DNA of 64,000 bases from positions 248,001 to 312,000 of the forward strand of contig NZ_FWFY01000001.1 in assembly GCF_900172345.1 (NCBI RefSeq). The letters are read 5' to 3'. The DNA is from Limimaricola soesokkakensis (GTDB lineage Bacteria > Pseudomonadota > Alphaproteobacteria > Rhodobacterales > Rhodobacteraceae). Shown here piece after piece: positions 7,611-16,504 of this stretch. Position 1 is the stretch's first letter. Each line of letters begins with the position of its first letter. The notes beneath the pieces were generated by a model. The model was not told the origin of the DNA, made no database searches, and saw only the letters and a list, made by a program, of their open reading frames with translations. A program made the translations under genes and the position numbers.

Positions 7611-7638
7611 CTTGCCAACCCGAAACGCTTCGGGCAAG
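7611..7638. promoter_or_regulatory. LacI-type operator in the divergent promoter region
   Basis: CCCGAA (7619-7624) and TTCGGG (7629-7634) flank ACGC, giving the CGAAACGCTTCG core typical of LacI-family operators. A second nested pair, CTTGCC (7611-7616) and GGCAAG (7633-7638), extends the symmetry. It is the only clear palindrome in the 97-bp gap and would serve both divergent genes. Confidence 0.65.
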
Positions 7639-7681
7639 CCTGATCGAAACCCCCGGCTCCCAAGGGACGAAAGGATTCGAG

Positions 7682-9268
7682 ATGAGCAAGGCGAATTGGT
7701 GGAAGGGCGCGGTGATCTACCAGATCTACCCGCGCTCCTATCAGGACGGCAATGACGACGGCATCGGCGATCTCAAGGGGATCACCGCGCGGTTGCCGCA
7801 TATCGCCGATCTCGGCGCCGACGCGATCTGGCTGTCGCCGATCTTCACCTCGCCGATGGCCGACATGGGCTACGACGTGTCGAACTACACCGACATCGAC
7901 CCCACCTTCGGCACTCTCGCGGATTTCGACGAGATGGTCGCCTGCGCGCACGAGCTCGGGCTCAAGGTGATGATCGACCAAGTGCTGTCGCACAGCTCGA
8001 ACCAGCACCCTTTCTTCGAGGAGAGCCGTTCGAGCCGCGACAACCCCAAGGCCGACTGGTACGTCTGGGCCGACCCCAAGCATGACGGATCGGCACCGAA
8101 CAACTGGCAGGCCATCTTCGGCGGCATCGCATGGGAATGGGAGCCGCGTCGCCGGCAGTATTACTTCCACAACTTCCTGAAGGAGCAGCCCGATTTCAAC
8201 TTCCATAATCCGGAAGTGCAGGAATGGCTGCTCGGCACCATGCGGTTCTGGCTCGATCGCGGCGTAGACGGCTTCCGCCTCGACACGGTGAACTTCTACT
8301 TCCATGACAAGCATCTGCGCGACGACCCGGCTGATTTCCGTTTGAACGGCACCCAGGCGGTCAAGCCTTACGACATGCAGTACCACATCTTCTCGAAGAA
8401 CCAGCCCGACAACATCGCCTTCCTCGAAAAGATGCGGAAGCTGATGGATGAATACGAGGACCGCACGCTGGTCGGCGAGGTCGGCGAGAGCCACCACCCG
8501 ATCGAGATCATGGGCGAGTACACCTCTGCCAACCGGCTGCACATGGCCTACAGCTTCGAGATGCTGGGCCCGAAATTCACCGCCGAGCATTTCCGCCACC
8601 AGATCGACCAGTTCTTCAAGCTGGCACCCAAGGGCTGGCCCTGCTGGGCGATGTCGAACCATGACGTGCCGCGCCACGTGACGCGCTGGGCCGAGCATGG
8701 CGACCAGGACGCGGTGGCCAAGCTCGCCGCGGCGATGTTGCTGACGATGGAGGGCTCGATCTGCCTCTATCAGGGCGAGGAGCTGGGCCAGACCGAGACC
8801 GAACTGGAGTTTCACGAACTGACCGACCCGCAGGGCATCAACTTCTGGCCCGCCGACAAGGGGCGCGACGGTTGCCGCACGCCGATGGTCTGGGAAAAGG
8901 ACGCCCCCCATGCGGGCTTTGGCCGGGTCGAGCCCTGGCTGCCGGTAAAGGCGCCGCAGGCCGCGCGCGCGGTCGACACGCAAAAGGGCGTCGAGGGCTC
9001 CGTTCTCGAAACCTACCGGGCGCTGCTGAAGCTGCGCCGCGAGACGCCCGACCTGCGCGAGGGCCGCACCATGTTCGCCGAGACCGAGGAGCCGGTACTG
9101 GCCTTCCATCGCGGCGAGAAGACGGTCTGCGCCTTCAACCTGTCGAACCAGCCGCAGGAGATCGAGATCGATGGCATCGATGAGACGCTGTTCGCGCTCG
9201 AGGCCCAGACCGACAATGGCAAGGTCTGGCTCGGCCCCAACGGCGCGCTGATCGCCCGGCTGAAGTAA
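7682..9268 (+). CDS. aglA: GH13 alpha-glucosidase
   Basis: This 528-residue cytoplasmic enzyme of the alpha-amylase superfamily (GH13, oligo-1,6-/alpha-glucosidase type) hydrolyses terminal alpha-linked glucose from disaccharides such as maltose, sucrose or trehalulose. The (beta/alpha)8 barrel opens with WWKGAVIYQIYPRSYQD. Catalytic residues are Asp201 (GFRLDTVNF), Glu266 (LVGEVGE) and Asp328 (SNHDVPR). There is no signal peptide, so substrate must be imported. The start at 7682 directly precedes the barrel, so the long upstream open frame overlapping the LacI gene is not coding. It is controlled by the divergent LacI protein. Substrate preference cannot be settled from sequence. Confidence 0.9.
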   Translation: MSKANWWKGAVIYQIYPRSYQDGNDDGIGDLKGITARLPHIADLGADAIWLSPIFTSPMADMGYDVSNYTDIDPTFGTLADFDEMVACAHELGLKVMIDQVLSHSSNQHPFFEESRSSRDNPKADWYVWADPKHDGSAPNNWQAIFGGIAWEWEPRRRQYYFHNFLKEQPDFNFHNPEVQEWLLGTMRFWLDRGVDGFRLDTVNFYFHDKHLRDDPADFRLNGTQAVKPYDMQYHIFSKNQPDNIAFLEKMRKLMDEYEDRTLVGEVGESHHPIEIMGEYTSANRLHMAYSFEMLGPKFTAEHFRHQIDQFFKLAPKGWPCWAMSNHDVPRHVTRWAEHGDQDAVAKLAAAMLLTMEGSICLYQGEELGQTETELEFHELTDPQGINFWPADKGRDGCRTPMVWEKDAPHAGFGRVEPWLPVKAPQAARAVDTQKGVEGSVLETYRALLKLRRETPDLREGRTMFAETEEPVLAFHRGEKTVCAFNLSNQPQEIEIDGIDETLFALEAQTDNGKVWLGPNGALIARLK

Positions 9269-9277
9269 CGCCCATGC

Positions 9278-9301
9278 GGCGCGGCCCGCCCGAGGCCGCG
9301 C
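9278..9301 (+). terminator. GC-rich hairpin after the alpha-glucosidase gene
   Basis: GGCGCGGC (9278-9285) pairs with GCCGCGCC (9294-9301) around an 8-nt loop. The position 10 nt after the stop fits a terminator, although no T-tract follows. Confidence 0.5.
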
Positions 9302-9377
9302 CGTGCCTCCTCCAAGCCGTCTTTTGACCCTCCGGCAAAACTGCTAGGAGGGCACAACCGGCTAAAGGATCGGACCG

Positions 9378-10877
9378 ATGACCCCCAAGACCCATGCCCG
9401 GACCGGCGTTCCGGGGCTCGATGACGTTCTCTCCGGAGGGCTCACGCGCAACCATGTCTTTCTTCTCGAAGGGGCGCCCGGCACGGGTAAGACCACGACA
9501 GCGATGCGGTTCCTGCTCGAGGGGGCGGAGCGAGGCGAGGCCTGCCTCTACGTGACGCTGTCCGAGACCGAGGAGGAACTGCACGACAGCGCTGCCTCGC
9601 ATGGCTGGACGCTGGACAACCGGATCTCGATCTTCGAGGTGGTTCCCGCCGAAAGCCTGCTCGACGCCGACCAGCAGCAGAGTCTGCTCTATTCGTCCGA
9701 TCTCGAATTGGGCGAGGCGACGCGGCAGATCTTCGCCGCCTTCGAACGAGTCCGACCGCAGCGCGTAGTGATCGACAGCCTCTCGGAAATCCGGCTGCTG
9801 GCGCAGGGCTCCTTGCGCTACCGCCGCCAGATCCTTGCCATGAAGCATTACTTCGCCCGTCAAGACGCCACGGTGCTGATGCTCGACGACCTGACGGCCG
9901 AGGCGCATGACCGCACGGTGCATAGCGTCGTGCATGGCGTGATCCAACTCGAGGAACTGGCGCCTGATTACGGCGCCGAACGACGGCGGCTGCGGGTCAC
10001 CAAATATCGCGGCCAGCGCTATCGCGGCGGCTATCACGATTTCGCCATCAAGACCGGCGGGATCGAGGTGTTTCCGCGCCTCGTGGCTCTCGAACACCGC
10101 ACCGACTTCGACCGCCGCCCCAACGGTAGCGGCATCCCGGCGCTCGACCAGCTGCTTGGCGGCGGTATCGAGCAGGGCTCGAGCACGCTGGTGCTGGGAC
10201 CATCCGGCACCGGCAAAAGCTTGTTCTCGCTGCAATTCGCCTTGGCCGCCATCGATCGTGGCGAACGCGCGGCGCTCTTTGTCTTCGACGAGGAGCTGGG
10301 CCTTATGGAGGCCCGGCTGGCCAAGCTTGGCATCGACATCCCTGCACTGCGCGCCAGCGGCGCCCTGCAGGTCGAGCAGGTGGATGCGGCCGAAATGTCG
10401 CCCGGCGAGTTCGCGCAGAAGGTCCGCGACAGCGTGGTCGAACGCGAGGTGCGCTGCGTCGTGATCGACAGCATGACCGGCTATCAAGCAGCAATGCCGC
10501 AGGAGAACGCGCTGGTGCTGCACATCCACGAGCTGCTGCAATTCCTGAACCGTCAGGGCGCCTCGACATTCCTCACCGTTGCGCAGCACGGTCTGGTGGG
10601 CGACATGAAGTCACCGATCGACGTCACCTATCTGGCCGATACCGTGATCCTGTTGCGCTACTTCGAAGCGATGGGAAAAGTGCGCCGCGCGGTCTCGATC
10701 ATCAAGAAGCGCACCGGGGCGCACGAGGACACCATCCGCGAATACCGGATCGGCGCCGCTGGGCTCGAGCTCGGTGCGCCGCTGCAAGGATTCCAGGGTG
10801 TATTGCGCGGCGTGCCGGATTTCGTCGGGTCCGCCGATCCGCTGATGAAGGTAGGCGCCGATGACGCGGGGCTTTGA
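9378..10877 (+). CDS. KaiC-family double-domain ATPase
   Basis: This 499-residue protein has two RecA/KaiC domains, with P-loops GAPGTGKT (32-39) and GPSGTGKS (about 274-281). In canonical KaiC the CI domain has a Glu-Glu pair after the P-loop and the CII domain has adjacent Ser/Thr phosphosites. Here the first Glu of the CI pair is replaced (VTLSET), the CII equivalent reads DEE, and the Ser431-Thr432 position appears as Thr417-Tyr418 (DVTYLADT). No kaiA or kaiB is in view, so a true clock is doubtful. It is followed with 17-nt overlap by a hybrid histidine kinase, a common pairing for non-clock KaiC homologues that act as signalling ATPases. Confidence 0.85.
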   Translation: MTPKTHARTGVPGLDDVLSGGLTRNHVFLLEGAPGTGKTTTAMRFLLEGAERGEACLYVTLSETEEELHDSAASHGWTLDNRISIFEVVPAESLLDADQQQSLLYSSDLELGEATRQIFAAFERVRPQRVVIDSLSEIRLLAQGSLRYRRQILAMKHYFARQDATVLMLDDLTAEAHDRTVHSVVHGVIQLEELAPDYGAERRRLRVTKYRGQRYRGGYHDFAIKTGGIEVFPRLVALEHRTDFDRRPNGSGIPALDQLLGGGIEQGSSTLVLGPSGTGKSLFSLQFALAAIDRGERAALFVFDEELGLMEARLAKLGIDIPALRASGALQVEQVDAAEMSPGEFAQKVRDSVVEREVRCVVIDSMTGYQAAMPQENALVLHIHELLQFLNRQGASTFLTVAQHGLVGDMKSPIDVTYLADTVILLRYFEAMGKVRRAVSIIKKRTGAHEDTIREYRIGAAGLELGAPLQGFQGVLRGVPDFVGSADPLMKVGADDAGL

Positions 10878-12906
10878 TCTCGCCCGGGCGCTGATCCTCG
10901 CGCCGGAAGGGCGGGACGCGCAGCTCGCGGCGGCGCTGCTGTCAGAGATCGGCCAGGAATCGACCATCTGCGACGACATCCCGAGCTTTGCAGCCCGGTT
11001 GGACGAGAACACCGCGTTCGGCCTTCTCACCGAAGAAACGGTGCGACATGCCGATCTCAGCGTGCTGGCGGCAGCCATCGAGGCGCAGCCGAGCTGGTCG
11101 GCGCTCCCCTTCATCGTGTTGACCCGGCATGGCGGCGGCCCGGAGCGCAATCCCGAGGCGGCGAGGCTGTCCGAAATCCTCGGCAACGTTACCTTCCTCG
11201 AACGGCCGTTCCACGCCACCACCTTCGTCAGCGTCGCACGCGGCGCCCGGCGCGGCCGAGATCGCCAGTTCGAGGCCCGCGCTGCGGTCGAGCGGCTGCA
11301 TCGCAGCGAAGAGACGCTGCGCACCGCCCTCAAGGCCGGTCGCCTCGGGGCCTGGGAATTCCATCCTGCGACGCAGGAGCTGATGTCCTCGCCGACACTG
11401 CGCGCGATCTTCGGGCGGTCCGAGATGGCGCCCTTCGGTTTCGGAGACTTCATCGACAGCCTGCATCCCGGCGACAAGGCCCACGTGATCGAGACGATCG
11501 AGGGGGCCACGCGCGAGGGCACCGATTACGAGGTCGAGTTTCGCGTGATCTGGCCCGATGGCAGTCTGCGCTGGGTCGCGGCTCTGGCGCGGATCGAGCG
11601 CGGGCCGGAAGGCGAGGTGCGGCTGGTTGGGGTGACCACGGATGTCACCGCCCGCAAGCAGGTCGAGGCGATCCACCGTGAGCAGACCGAGGAACTCGAG
11701 CGGCGTGTGGCGCAACGGACCGCCGAGTTGGAAAGCGCCCATGCCCGGGTGCTGGAGGAGATCCGTCAACGCGAGCGCACCGAGGGCCAGCTCCTGCAAA
11801 GCCAGAAGATGGAGGCGATCGGCCAGCTCACCGGTGGCGTCGCGCATGATTTCAACAACCTGCTGATGGCGGTGATGGGCAATCTGGACCTGCTGTCGCG
11901 CCATGTCGCCGAGGATGCGCGCGCGACCCGCCTGATCGACGGCGCGATCCAGGGCGCGCAGCGCGGCGCGGCACTGACCCAGCGCCTGCTGGCCTTTGCC
12001 CGGCGACAGGAGCTCAGCGTCGAGCCGCGCGATCTCGCCGAACTGGTGCGCGGCTCCGAGGAACTGTTGCGCCGATCCGTCGGTGATCTGGTGGAGCTAC
12101 GCTTCGACCTGCCGCAGGGGCTGCCCCGTGCGCAGGTGGACGGTAACCAGTTCGACCTCGCGCTCCTCAACCTCGCGGTCAATGCCCGCGACGCGATGAC
12201 CGGCGGCGGTAGCCTCGATGTAGCGCTGGCGCTGTGCGACGTTGCCGAGGCTTCAGATCTCGCCCCCGGCAGCTATCTGCGGCTTTCGGTCACCGATACC
12301 GGGAGCGGCATGGACGCCGCCACGCTGGAACAGGCGACTCATCCCTTCTTCTCGACCAAGGAGCTGGGCAAGGGCACCGGGCTCGGCCTGTCGATGATCC
12401 ATGGCCTCGCTCAGCAACTCGGCGGCGCGCTGCGACTGTCGAGTGCGCCGGGGCAGGGCACCCGCGCCGAACTCTGGCTGCCCACTGCAACGGTCGGAAC
12501 CAGAGCCGAGGCCGCCCGTGCCGCCGAGGCCGCCCCGGCATCGGGCGAACGGCGTGGCGCCCTGCGCATCCTCTTCGTCGATGACGACGCGCTCATCGCG
12601 ATGAGCACCGTCGATCTGTTGGAGGATCTGGGCCATCAGGTGATCGAGGCTTCCTCGGGGCCAGAGGCGCTGAAGGTGATCGAAAGCGCCGAGCCGATCG
12701 ACCTGCTGATCACCGATTTCTCGATGCCGCGAATGAATGGTGGCGAGTTGGCACGTGCCGCGCGCAAGCTGCGCCCTGCACTGCCCATCTTGCTGGCGAC
12801 CGGCTATGCGGAGCTCCCGGAGGGCGAGGCGCTCGAGCTTCCGCGTCTCGCCAAGCCCTACATGCAGCGCCAACTCGCGGAGGGGATCGCGCGCCTCGGT
12901 CTTTGA
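10861..12906 (+). CDS. hybrid sensor histidine kinase (pseudo-receiver, PAS, HisKA, HATPase, REC)
   Basis: This is a 681-residue soluble kinase. Residues about 8-130 look like a degenerate receiver without the phospho-Asp. A PAS/PAC sensor (about 150-265) is followed by a coiled coil and a HisKA domain ([11 protein letters not shown], His near 327). The HATPase ([25 protein letters not shown]) and a C-terminal receiver (about 565-680; VDDDAL, phospho-Asp in [14 protein letters not shown], Lys in LAKPY) complete it. The start codon lies inside the kaiC-like gene (17-nt overlap), so the two are co-expressed. The pair probably works together, with the ATPase as input or scaffold and this kinase handling phosphotransfer. 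The downstream regulator is unknown. Confidence 0.85.
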   Translation: MTRGFDLARALILAPEGRDAQLAAALLSEIGQESTICDDIPSFAARLDENTAFGLLTEETVRHADLSVLAAAIEAQPSWSALPFIVLTRHGGGPERNPEAARLSEILGNVTFLERPFHATTFVSVARGARRGRDRQFEARAAVERLHRSEETLRTALKAGRLGAWEFHPATQELMSSPTLRAIFGRSEMAPFGFGDFIDSLHPGDKAHVIETIEGATREGTDYEVEFRVIWPDGSLRWVAALARIERGPEGEVRLVGVTTDVTARKQVEAIHREQTEELERRVAQRTAELESAHARVLEEIRQRERTEGQLLQSQKMEAIGQLTGGVAHDFNNLLMAVMGNLDLLSRHVAEDARATRLIDGAIQGAQRGAALTQRLLAFARRQELSVEPRDLAELVRGSEELLRRSVGDLVELRFDLPQGLPRAQVDGNQFDLALLNLAVNARDAMTGGGSLDVALALCDVAEASDLAPGSYLRLSVTDTGSGMDAATLEQATHPFFSTKELGKGTGLGLSMIHGLAQQLGGALRLSSAPGQGTRAELWLPTATVGTRAEAARAAEAAPASGERRGALRILFVDDDALIAMSTVDLLEDLGHQVIEASSGPEALKVIESAEPIDLLITDFSMPRMNGGELARAARKLRPALPILLATGYAELPEGEALELPRLAKPYMQRQLAEGIARLGL

Positions 12907-12935
12907 GGCGGAGCTGTCCGCGACCCATGGCTTGC

Positions 12936-12950
12936 GTTCGCCCTTTGTGC
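12936..12950 (+). promoter_or_regulatory. possible LexA box upstream of ruvC
   Basis: GTTC at 12936-12939, seven bases, then GTGC at 12947-12950. This differs by one base from the alphaproteobacterial LexA site GTTC-N7-GTTC. It lies about 70 nt upstream of ruvC, where SOS control of ruvCAB would be expected. Confidence 0.3.
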
Positions 12951-13018
12951 TAGGGATCGGAAAAACCAGACAGAACAGGCCGGGGCGGAGAGCAGCCGCG
13001 ATCGGCGGATGGGGGCAC

Positions 13019-13540
13019 ATGCGAGTCATCGGTATCGATCCGGGTCTGCGAAATCTCGGCTGGGGCGTGATCGAGGTCACGGGCGCGCGGCTGCGGCACG
13101 TCGCCAACGGCACCTGCCATTCCGAGGGAGACGACCTGGCCGAGCGGCTGCTGTCGCTGGCCCACCAGCTGCGCGCGGTAATCGCCGAGCATGGCCCCGA
13201 GGCGGCGGCGGTCGAGCATGTCTTCGTGAATTCCGACGGCGCCGGTACGCTCAAGCTGGGGCAGGCGCGTGGTATCGCGTTGATGATCCCGGCCGAGGCG
13301 GGCCTTGCGGTGGGCGAGTACATGCCTTCGACCATCAAGAAGGCGGTGGTCGGCAACGGCGCTGCGGCCAAGGCGCAGGTGCAGCACATGGTGAAGCTCC
13401 AACTCCCCGGCGTGAGACTCGACGGACCCGACGCGGCCGACGCGCTCGCGGTCGCGATCTGCCATGCGCATCACCTGCAATCGGCGGGGCATCTCGCGGC
13501 CGCTGTGGCCCGGGCCGAGGCGGCGAGGGCGCGCGCATGA
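13019..13540 (+). CDS. ruvC: crossover junction endodeoxyribonuclease RuvC
   Basis: This 173-residue resolvase cuts Holliday junctions symmetrically after RuvAB branch migration. The RNase H-like fold begins with Asp7 in [10 protein letters not shown]. Further catalytic acids are the Glu in AVEHVF and two Asp residues in [15 protein letters not shown]. The ATG at 13019 is the start because the protein must begin at MRVIGIDPG; the upstream frame lies in the preceding kinase. It is followed with a 4-nt ATGA overlap by ruvA. Confidence 0.95.
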   Translation: MRVIGIDPGLRNLGWGVIEVTGARLRHVANGTCHSEGDDLAERLLSLAHQLRAVIAEHGPEAAAVEHVFVNSDGAGTLKLGQARGIALMIPAEAGLAVGEYMPSTIKKAVVGNGAAAKAQVQHMVKLQLPGVRLDGPDAADALAVAICHAHHLQSAGHLAAAVARAEAARARA

Positions 13541-14226
13541 TCGGCCGTATCGCCGGACGGCTCGAATACCGCGCCGCCGATCACGTCCTGATCGACGTGC
13601 GCGGCGTCGGCTACGTGGTCTATGTCTCCGACCGGGTGCTGGCGCAGCTCCCTGGGTCGGGCGAGGCGGTGGCGCTCTATACCGAGCTTCTGGTGCGCGA
13701 GGACATCCTGCAGCTCTTCGGCTTTCCGACGCTGGTGGAAAAGGAATGGCACCGGCTGCTGCTGACGGTGCAGGGCATCGGCGCCAAGGCGTCTCTGGCG
13801 ATCCTCGGCGCGCTGGGCGCGGACGGGCTGTCGCGCGCCATCGCCCTGGCCGACTGGTCGGCCGTCGCGCGCGCCAAGGGGGTGGGTCCCAAGACCGCGC
13901 AGCGCGTGGTCAACGAGTTGAAGGACAAGGCCCCGTCGATCATGGCGATGGGCGCGCAGCCCGCTGCGATGCGGGGAGACGACGCGGCTGCGGTGATCGA
14001 GGATGCGCCCGCCGAAGTAGCCGCCCCCAAGCGTTCGGCACCCAGGAAGAAGGATGAGGGCAACGCCGCGGCGCAGGCCGAGGCGCTCTCGGCGCTGGGC
14101 AATCTTGGCTACGGTCTTTCGGAGGCGGCGGGTGCTGTGGCCGAGGCCGCGCATGAAACGCCGGATGCGGACACGGCAGGCCTGATCCGCGCGGCGCTGC
14201 GCAAGCTCGCCCCCAAGGAGCGGTGA
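13537..14226 (+). CDS. ruvA: Holliday junction branch migration protein RuvA
   Basis: This 229-residue protein binds the four-way junction and loads RuvB. It has an N-terminal OB fold ([12 protein letters not shown]), a central pair of helix-hairpin-helix motifs ([16 protein letters not shown] and [18 protein letters not shown]), and a flexible acidic/Ala-rich linker (about 145-185). The C-terminal RuvB-binding helix bundle includes [15 protein letters not shown]. Length is slightly above the usual 200 residues because of the linker. The ATGA overlap with ruvC indicates coupling. Confidence 0.95.
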   Translation: MIGRIAGRLEYRAADHVLIDVRGVGYVVYVSDRVLAQLPGSGEAVALYTELLVREDILQLFGFPTLVEKEWHRLLLTVQGIGAKASLAILGALGADGLSRAIALADWSAVARAKGVGPKTAQRVVNELKDKAPSIMAMGAQPAAMRGDDAAAVIEDAPAEVAAPKRSAPRKKDEGNAAAQAEALSALGNLGYGLSEAAGAVAEAAHETPDADTAGLIRAALRKLAPKER

Positions 14227-14301
14227 GATGACGCGCGCCGAAGCAGCGGCAGGTTGCCGCGACGCCTTACAATGCCGCCTTGCGATGCTTAGGACTGGAC
14301 G

Positions 14302-15336
14302 ATGACCGACGCCCCCGATCCCGCGCTGCGCCCCGAACGGCTTCCCGAGGACCACGACCGTGCCTTGCGGCCGCAGGGCCTGAACGAGTTCATCGGCCAG
14401 GCCGAGGCGCGCGCCAACCTGCGCATCTTCATCGAAAGCGCGCGGATCCGTGGCGAGGCGATGGACCACACGCTGTTCCATGGCCCCCCGGGGCTGGGCA
14501 AGACGACGTTGGCGCAGATCATCTCGCGCGAACTCGGCGTGGGCTTCCGCATGACCTCCGGGCCGGTGCTGGCCAAGGCTGGCGATCTCGCCGCGATCCT
14601 CACCAATCTCGAACCGCGCGACGTGCTGTTCATCGACGAGATTCACCGGTTGAACCCGGCGGTTGAGGAGGTGCTGTACCCCGCGCTCGAGGATTACGCG
14701 CTCGATCTGGTGATCGGCGAAGGCCCGGCCGCGCGCACCGTGCGGATCGAGCTGCAGCCCTTCACGCTGGTCGGCGCGACAACCCGGCTCGGCCTGCTGA
14801 CCACGCCGCTGCGCGACCGCTTCGGCATCCCGACGCGGTTGCAGTTCTACAGCGTCGACGAGCTGCACGAGATCGTCACCCGCAACGCGCGGCTCCTCGG
14901 AACCCCTGCCGATGACGACGGCGCGCGTGAGATCGCGCGGCGCGCGCGCGGCACCCCGCGCATCGCGGGGAGGCTGTTGCGCCGCGTCGTCGATTTCGCG
15001 GTGGTCGAGGGCGACGGGCGCGTCACCCGCGAGATCGCCGACAGCGCGCTGACGCGGCTCGGCGTCGATGACCTCGGCCTCGACGGGGCCGACCGGCGCT
15101 ACCTGCGGCTCATCGCCGAGGCCTATGGCGGTGGCCCGGTCGGGATCGAGACGCTGTCGGCTGCCCTGTCGGAAAGCCGCGATGCGCTGGAGGAGGTGAT
15201 CGAGCCCTTCCTGCTGCAACAGGGGCTGATCCAGCGCACGCCGCGCGGCCGGATGCTGGCCCATGCGGCATGGCGCCATCTTGGGCTAGCGGTGCCGCGC
15301 GGCCCGGAATCGGGGCAGGGCGTGCTGTTCGACTGA
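14302..15336 (+). CDS. ruvB: Holliday junction branch migration DNA helicase RuvB
   Basis: This 344-residue AAA+ motor drives branch migration with RuvA. Features are the RuvB N-terminal [12 protein letters not shown] motif, Walker [10 protein letters not shown] (61-69), Walker [10 protein letters not shown], sensor GATTRLGLL and a C-terminal winged helix ([17 protein letters not shown]). It follows ruvA by 75 nt, which hold no gene. A GC-rich hairpin follows the stop. Confidence 0.96.
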   Translation: MTDAPDPALRPERLPEDHDRALRPQGLNEFIGQAEARANLRIFIESARIRGEAMDHTLFHGPPGLGKTTLAQIISRELGVGFRMTSGPVLAKAGDLAAILTNLEPRDVLFIDEIHRLNPAVEEVLYPALEDYALDLVIGEGPAARTVRIELQPFTLVGATTRLGLLTTPLRDRFGIPTRLQFYSVDELHEIVTRNARLLGTPADDDGAREIARRARGTPRIAGRLLRRVVDFAVVEGDGRVTREIADSALTRLGVDDLGLDGADRRYLRLIAEAYGGGPVGIETLSAALSESRDALEEVIEPFLLQQGLIQRTPRGRMLAHAAWRHLGLAVPRGPESGQGVLFD

Positions 15337-15338
15337 AG

Positions 15339-15360
15339 CCCCGGCGCTTGCCCGCCGGGG
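15339..15360 (+). terminator. hairpin after ruvB
   Basis: CCCCGGCG (15339-15346) pairs perfectly with CGCCGGGG (15353-15360) around a 6-nt loop, directly after the ruvB stop. No T-tract follows, so read-through into the next gene is possible. Confidence 0.5.
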
Positions 15361-15400
15361 TCATGGCGCGTATCCCGACCCGGAAACAGGAGGACCGGTC

Positions 15401-16024
15401 ATGCTGGATGCGAAAGCTGTCGAGGCGATGTTCACCCGGGACGATGGCGGCTACATGTGCGCTCGCTGGGGCCGGCCGATCGCGCCGGTGGTGTTCGGCG
15501 TCGAGGATGAGACGCTTTCGGTGATGAAATCGGCGCTGCAGGCGCTGTGCCAGCTTGCCGATCACGACATGGCCGAGACCGACCCCGAGCTCGGGGTGAA
15601 CCTGCTGGTCTTCTTCTGTCGCGAATGGGACGAACTCACCGCCGTACCCGATCTCGACAAGCTGGTGCCGGGCCTGCCCGATCTCTTGTCCAAGCTCGAG
15701 GCGGGCGATGCCAGCCAGTACCGCGCCTTTCGTTTCGAGCCCGACGGCGCGATCCGGGCAGGGATCGTGTTCCTGCGCATGAAGGGCGAGGCGGCCGAGA
15801 CGCCCGCTGACGTGCTGGCACTGAGCCAGGCGGTGCTCTCGATGCTCACATGGTCCGAAAGCGCCTTCGACGACACCTCGCCGCTGGCCTCGGCGCCGGA
15901 CGGCACGGTGGTGCTCAAGCCCGAGATCGCGGCGCTGATCAAGGCGGCCTACGACCCGGTGCTGCCCGCCGCCTCCGACGATCCGGCCACAGCGCTGCGG
16001 CTTGCTGCGCGGATGGGACATTGA
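15401..16024 (+). CDS. conserved hypothetical protein between ruvB and ybgC
   Basis: This 207-residue soluble, acidic protein has no recognised domain, signal peptide or membrane span. Notable stretches are GRPIAPVVFGVEDETL and NLLVFFCREWDEL. I believe homologues occupy the same place in other Rhodobacterales (recall, not searched). The AGGAGG just upstream of the ATG is a strong ribosome site. The stop overlaps the TTG start of ybgC by 4 nt, so the two are translated together. Function unknown. Confidence 0.8.
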   Translation: MLDAKAVEAMFTRDDGGYMCARWGRPIAPVVFGVEDETLSVMKSALQALCQLADHDMAETDPELGVNLLVFFCREWDELTAVPDLDKLVPGLPDLLSKLEAGDASQYRAFRFEPDGAIRAGIVFLRMKGEAAETPADVLALSQAVLSMLTWSESAFDDTSPLASAPDGTVVLKPEIAALIKAAYDPVLPAASDDPATALRLAARMGH

Positions 16025-16428
16025 GCCACAAGCTGCAGATCCGCGTCTATTACGAGGATACCGACCTCGCGGGGATCGTCTATTACGCGAACTACCTGAA
16101 GTTCATCGAACGCGCGCGCACCGAATGGGTGCGGGGGCTCGGGATCGACCAGTCCCGGCTCAAATCCGAGACCGGGATCGTTTTTGCCGTGCGACGGATC
16201 GAGGCCGACTATCTGACGCCGGCGCGATTCGACGATCTGCTGGAGGTCGAGACGACGCCGGCCCGGATCGGCGGCGCCAGGATCGAGCTGGAGCAGCGCG
16301 TGCTTCGTGGCGAGGATACCTGTTTTGCAGCGCGCGTGACGCTGGCGGCGCTGTCCGCGAGCGGCGCACCGGCGCGGCTCCCGGCGGATCTGCGGGAACG
16401 GCTCGCCTCCGCTGGCGCTGGTTCCTGA
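16021..16428 (+). CDS. ybgC: YbgC-type acyl-CoA thioesterase
   Basis: This 135-residue single hot-dog-fold thioesterase hydrolyses short or medium acyl-CoA or acyl-ACP thioesters and is the usual first gene of tol-pal clusters. The signature YYEDTDLAGIVYYANYLKF contains the catalytic Asp (DTD). The start is TTG at 16021, overlapping the previous stop (TTGA); no ATG lies in frame between the upstream stop and the conserved HKLQIRVYYEDTD. Here an SDR gene separates it from tolQ. Confidence 0.9.
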   Translation: MSHKLQIRVYYEDTDLAGIVYYANYLKFIERARTEWVRGLGIDQSRLKSETGIVFAVRRIEADYLTPARFDDLLEVETTPARIGGARIELEQRVLRGEDTCFAARVTLAALSASGAPARLPADLRERLASAGAGS

Positions 16429-16504
16429 TCGCACAAACCCGGAACCATCCTCCTTGCCATGCCGTTGCCCGCGGGCAGCGCCACCGACAGCAAGGAGTTT
16501 CACG

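Noticed and set aside
9378-12906. Circadian clock operon
   Set aside because: There is no kaiA or kaiB, and the clock phosphosites are substituted. It is reported as a KaiC-family signalling pair instead.
13471-15279. 602-codon antisense frame over ruvA and ruvB
   Set aside because: There are no recognisable motifs, and the plus-strand genes are certain.
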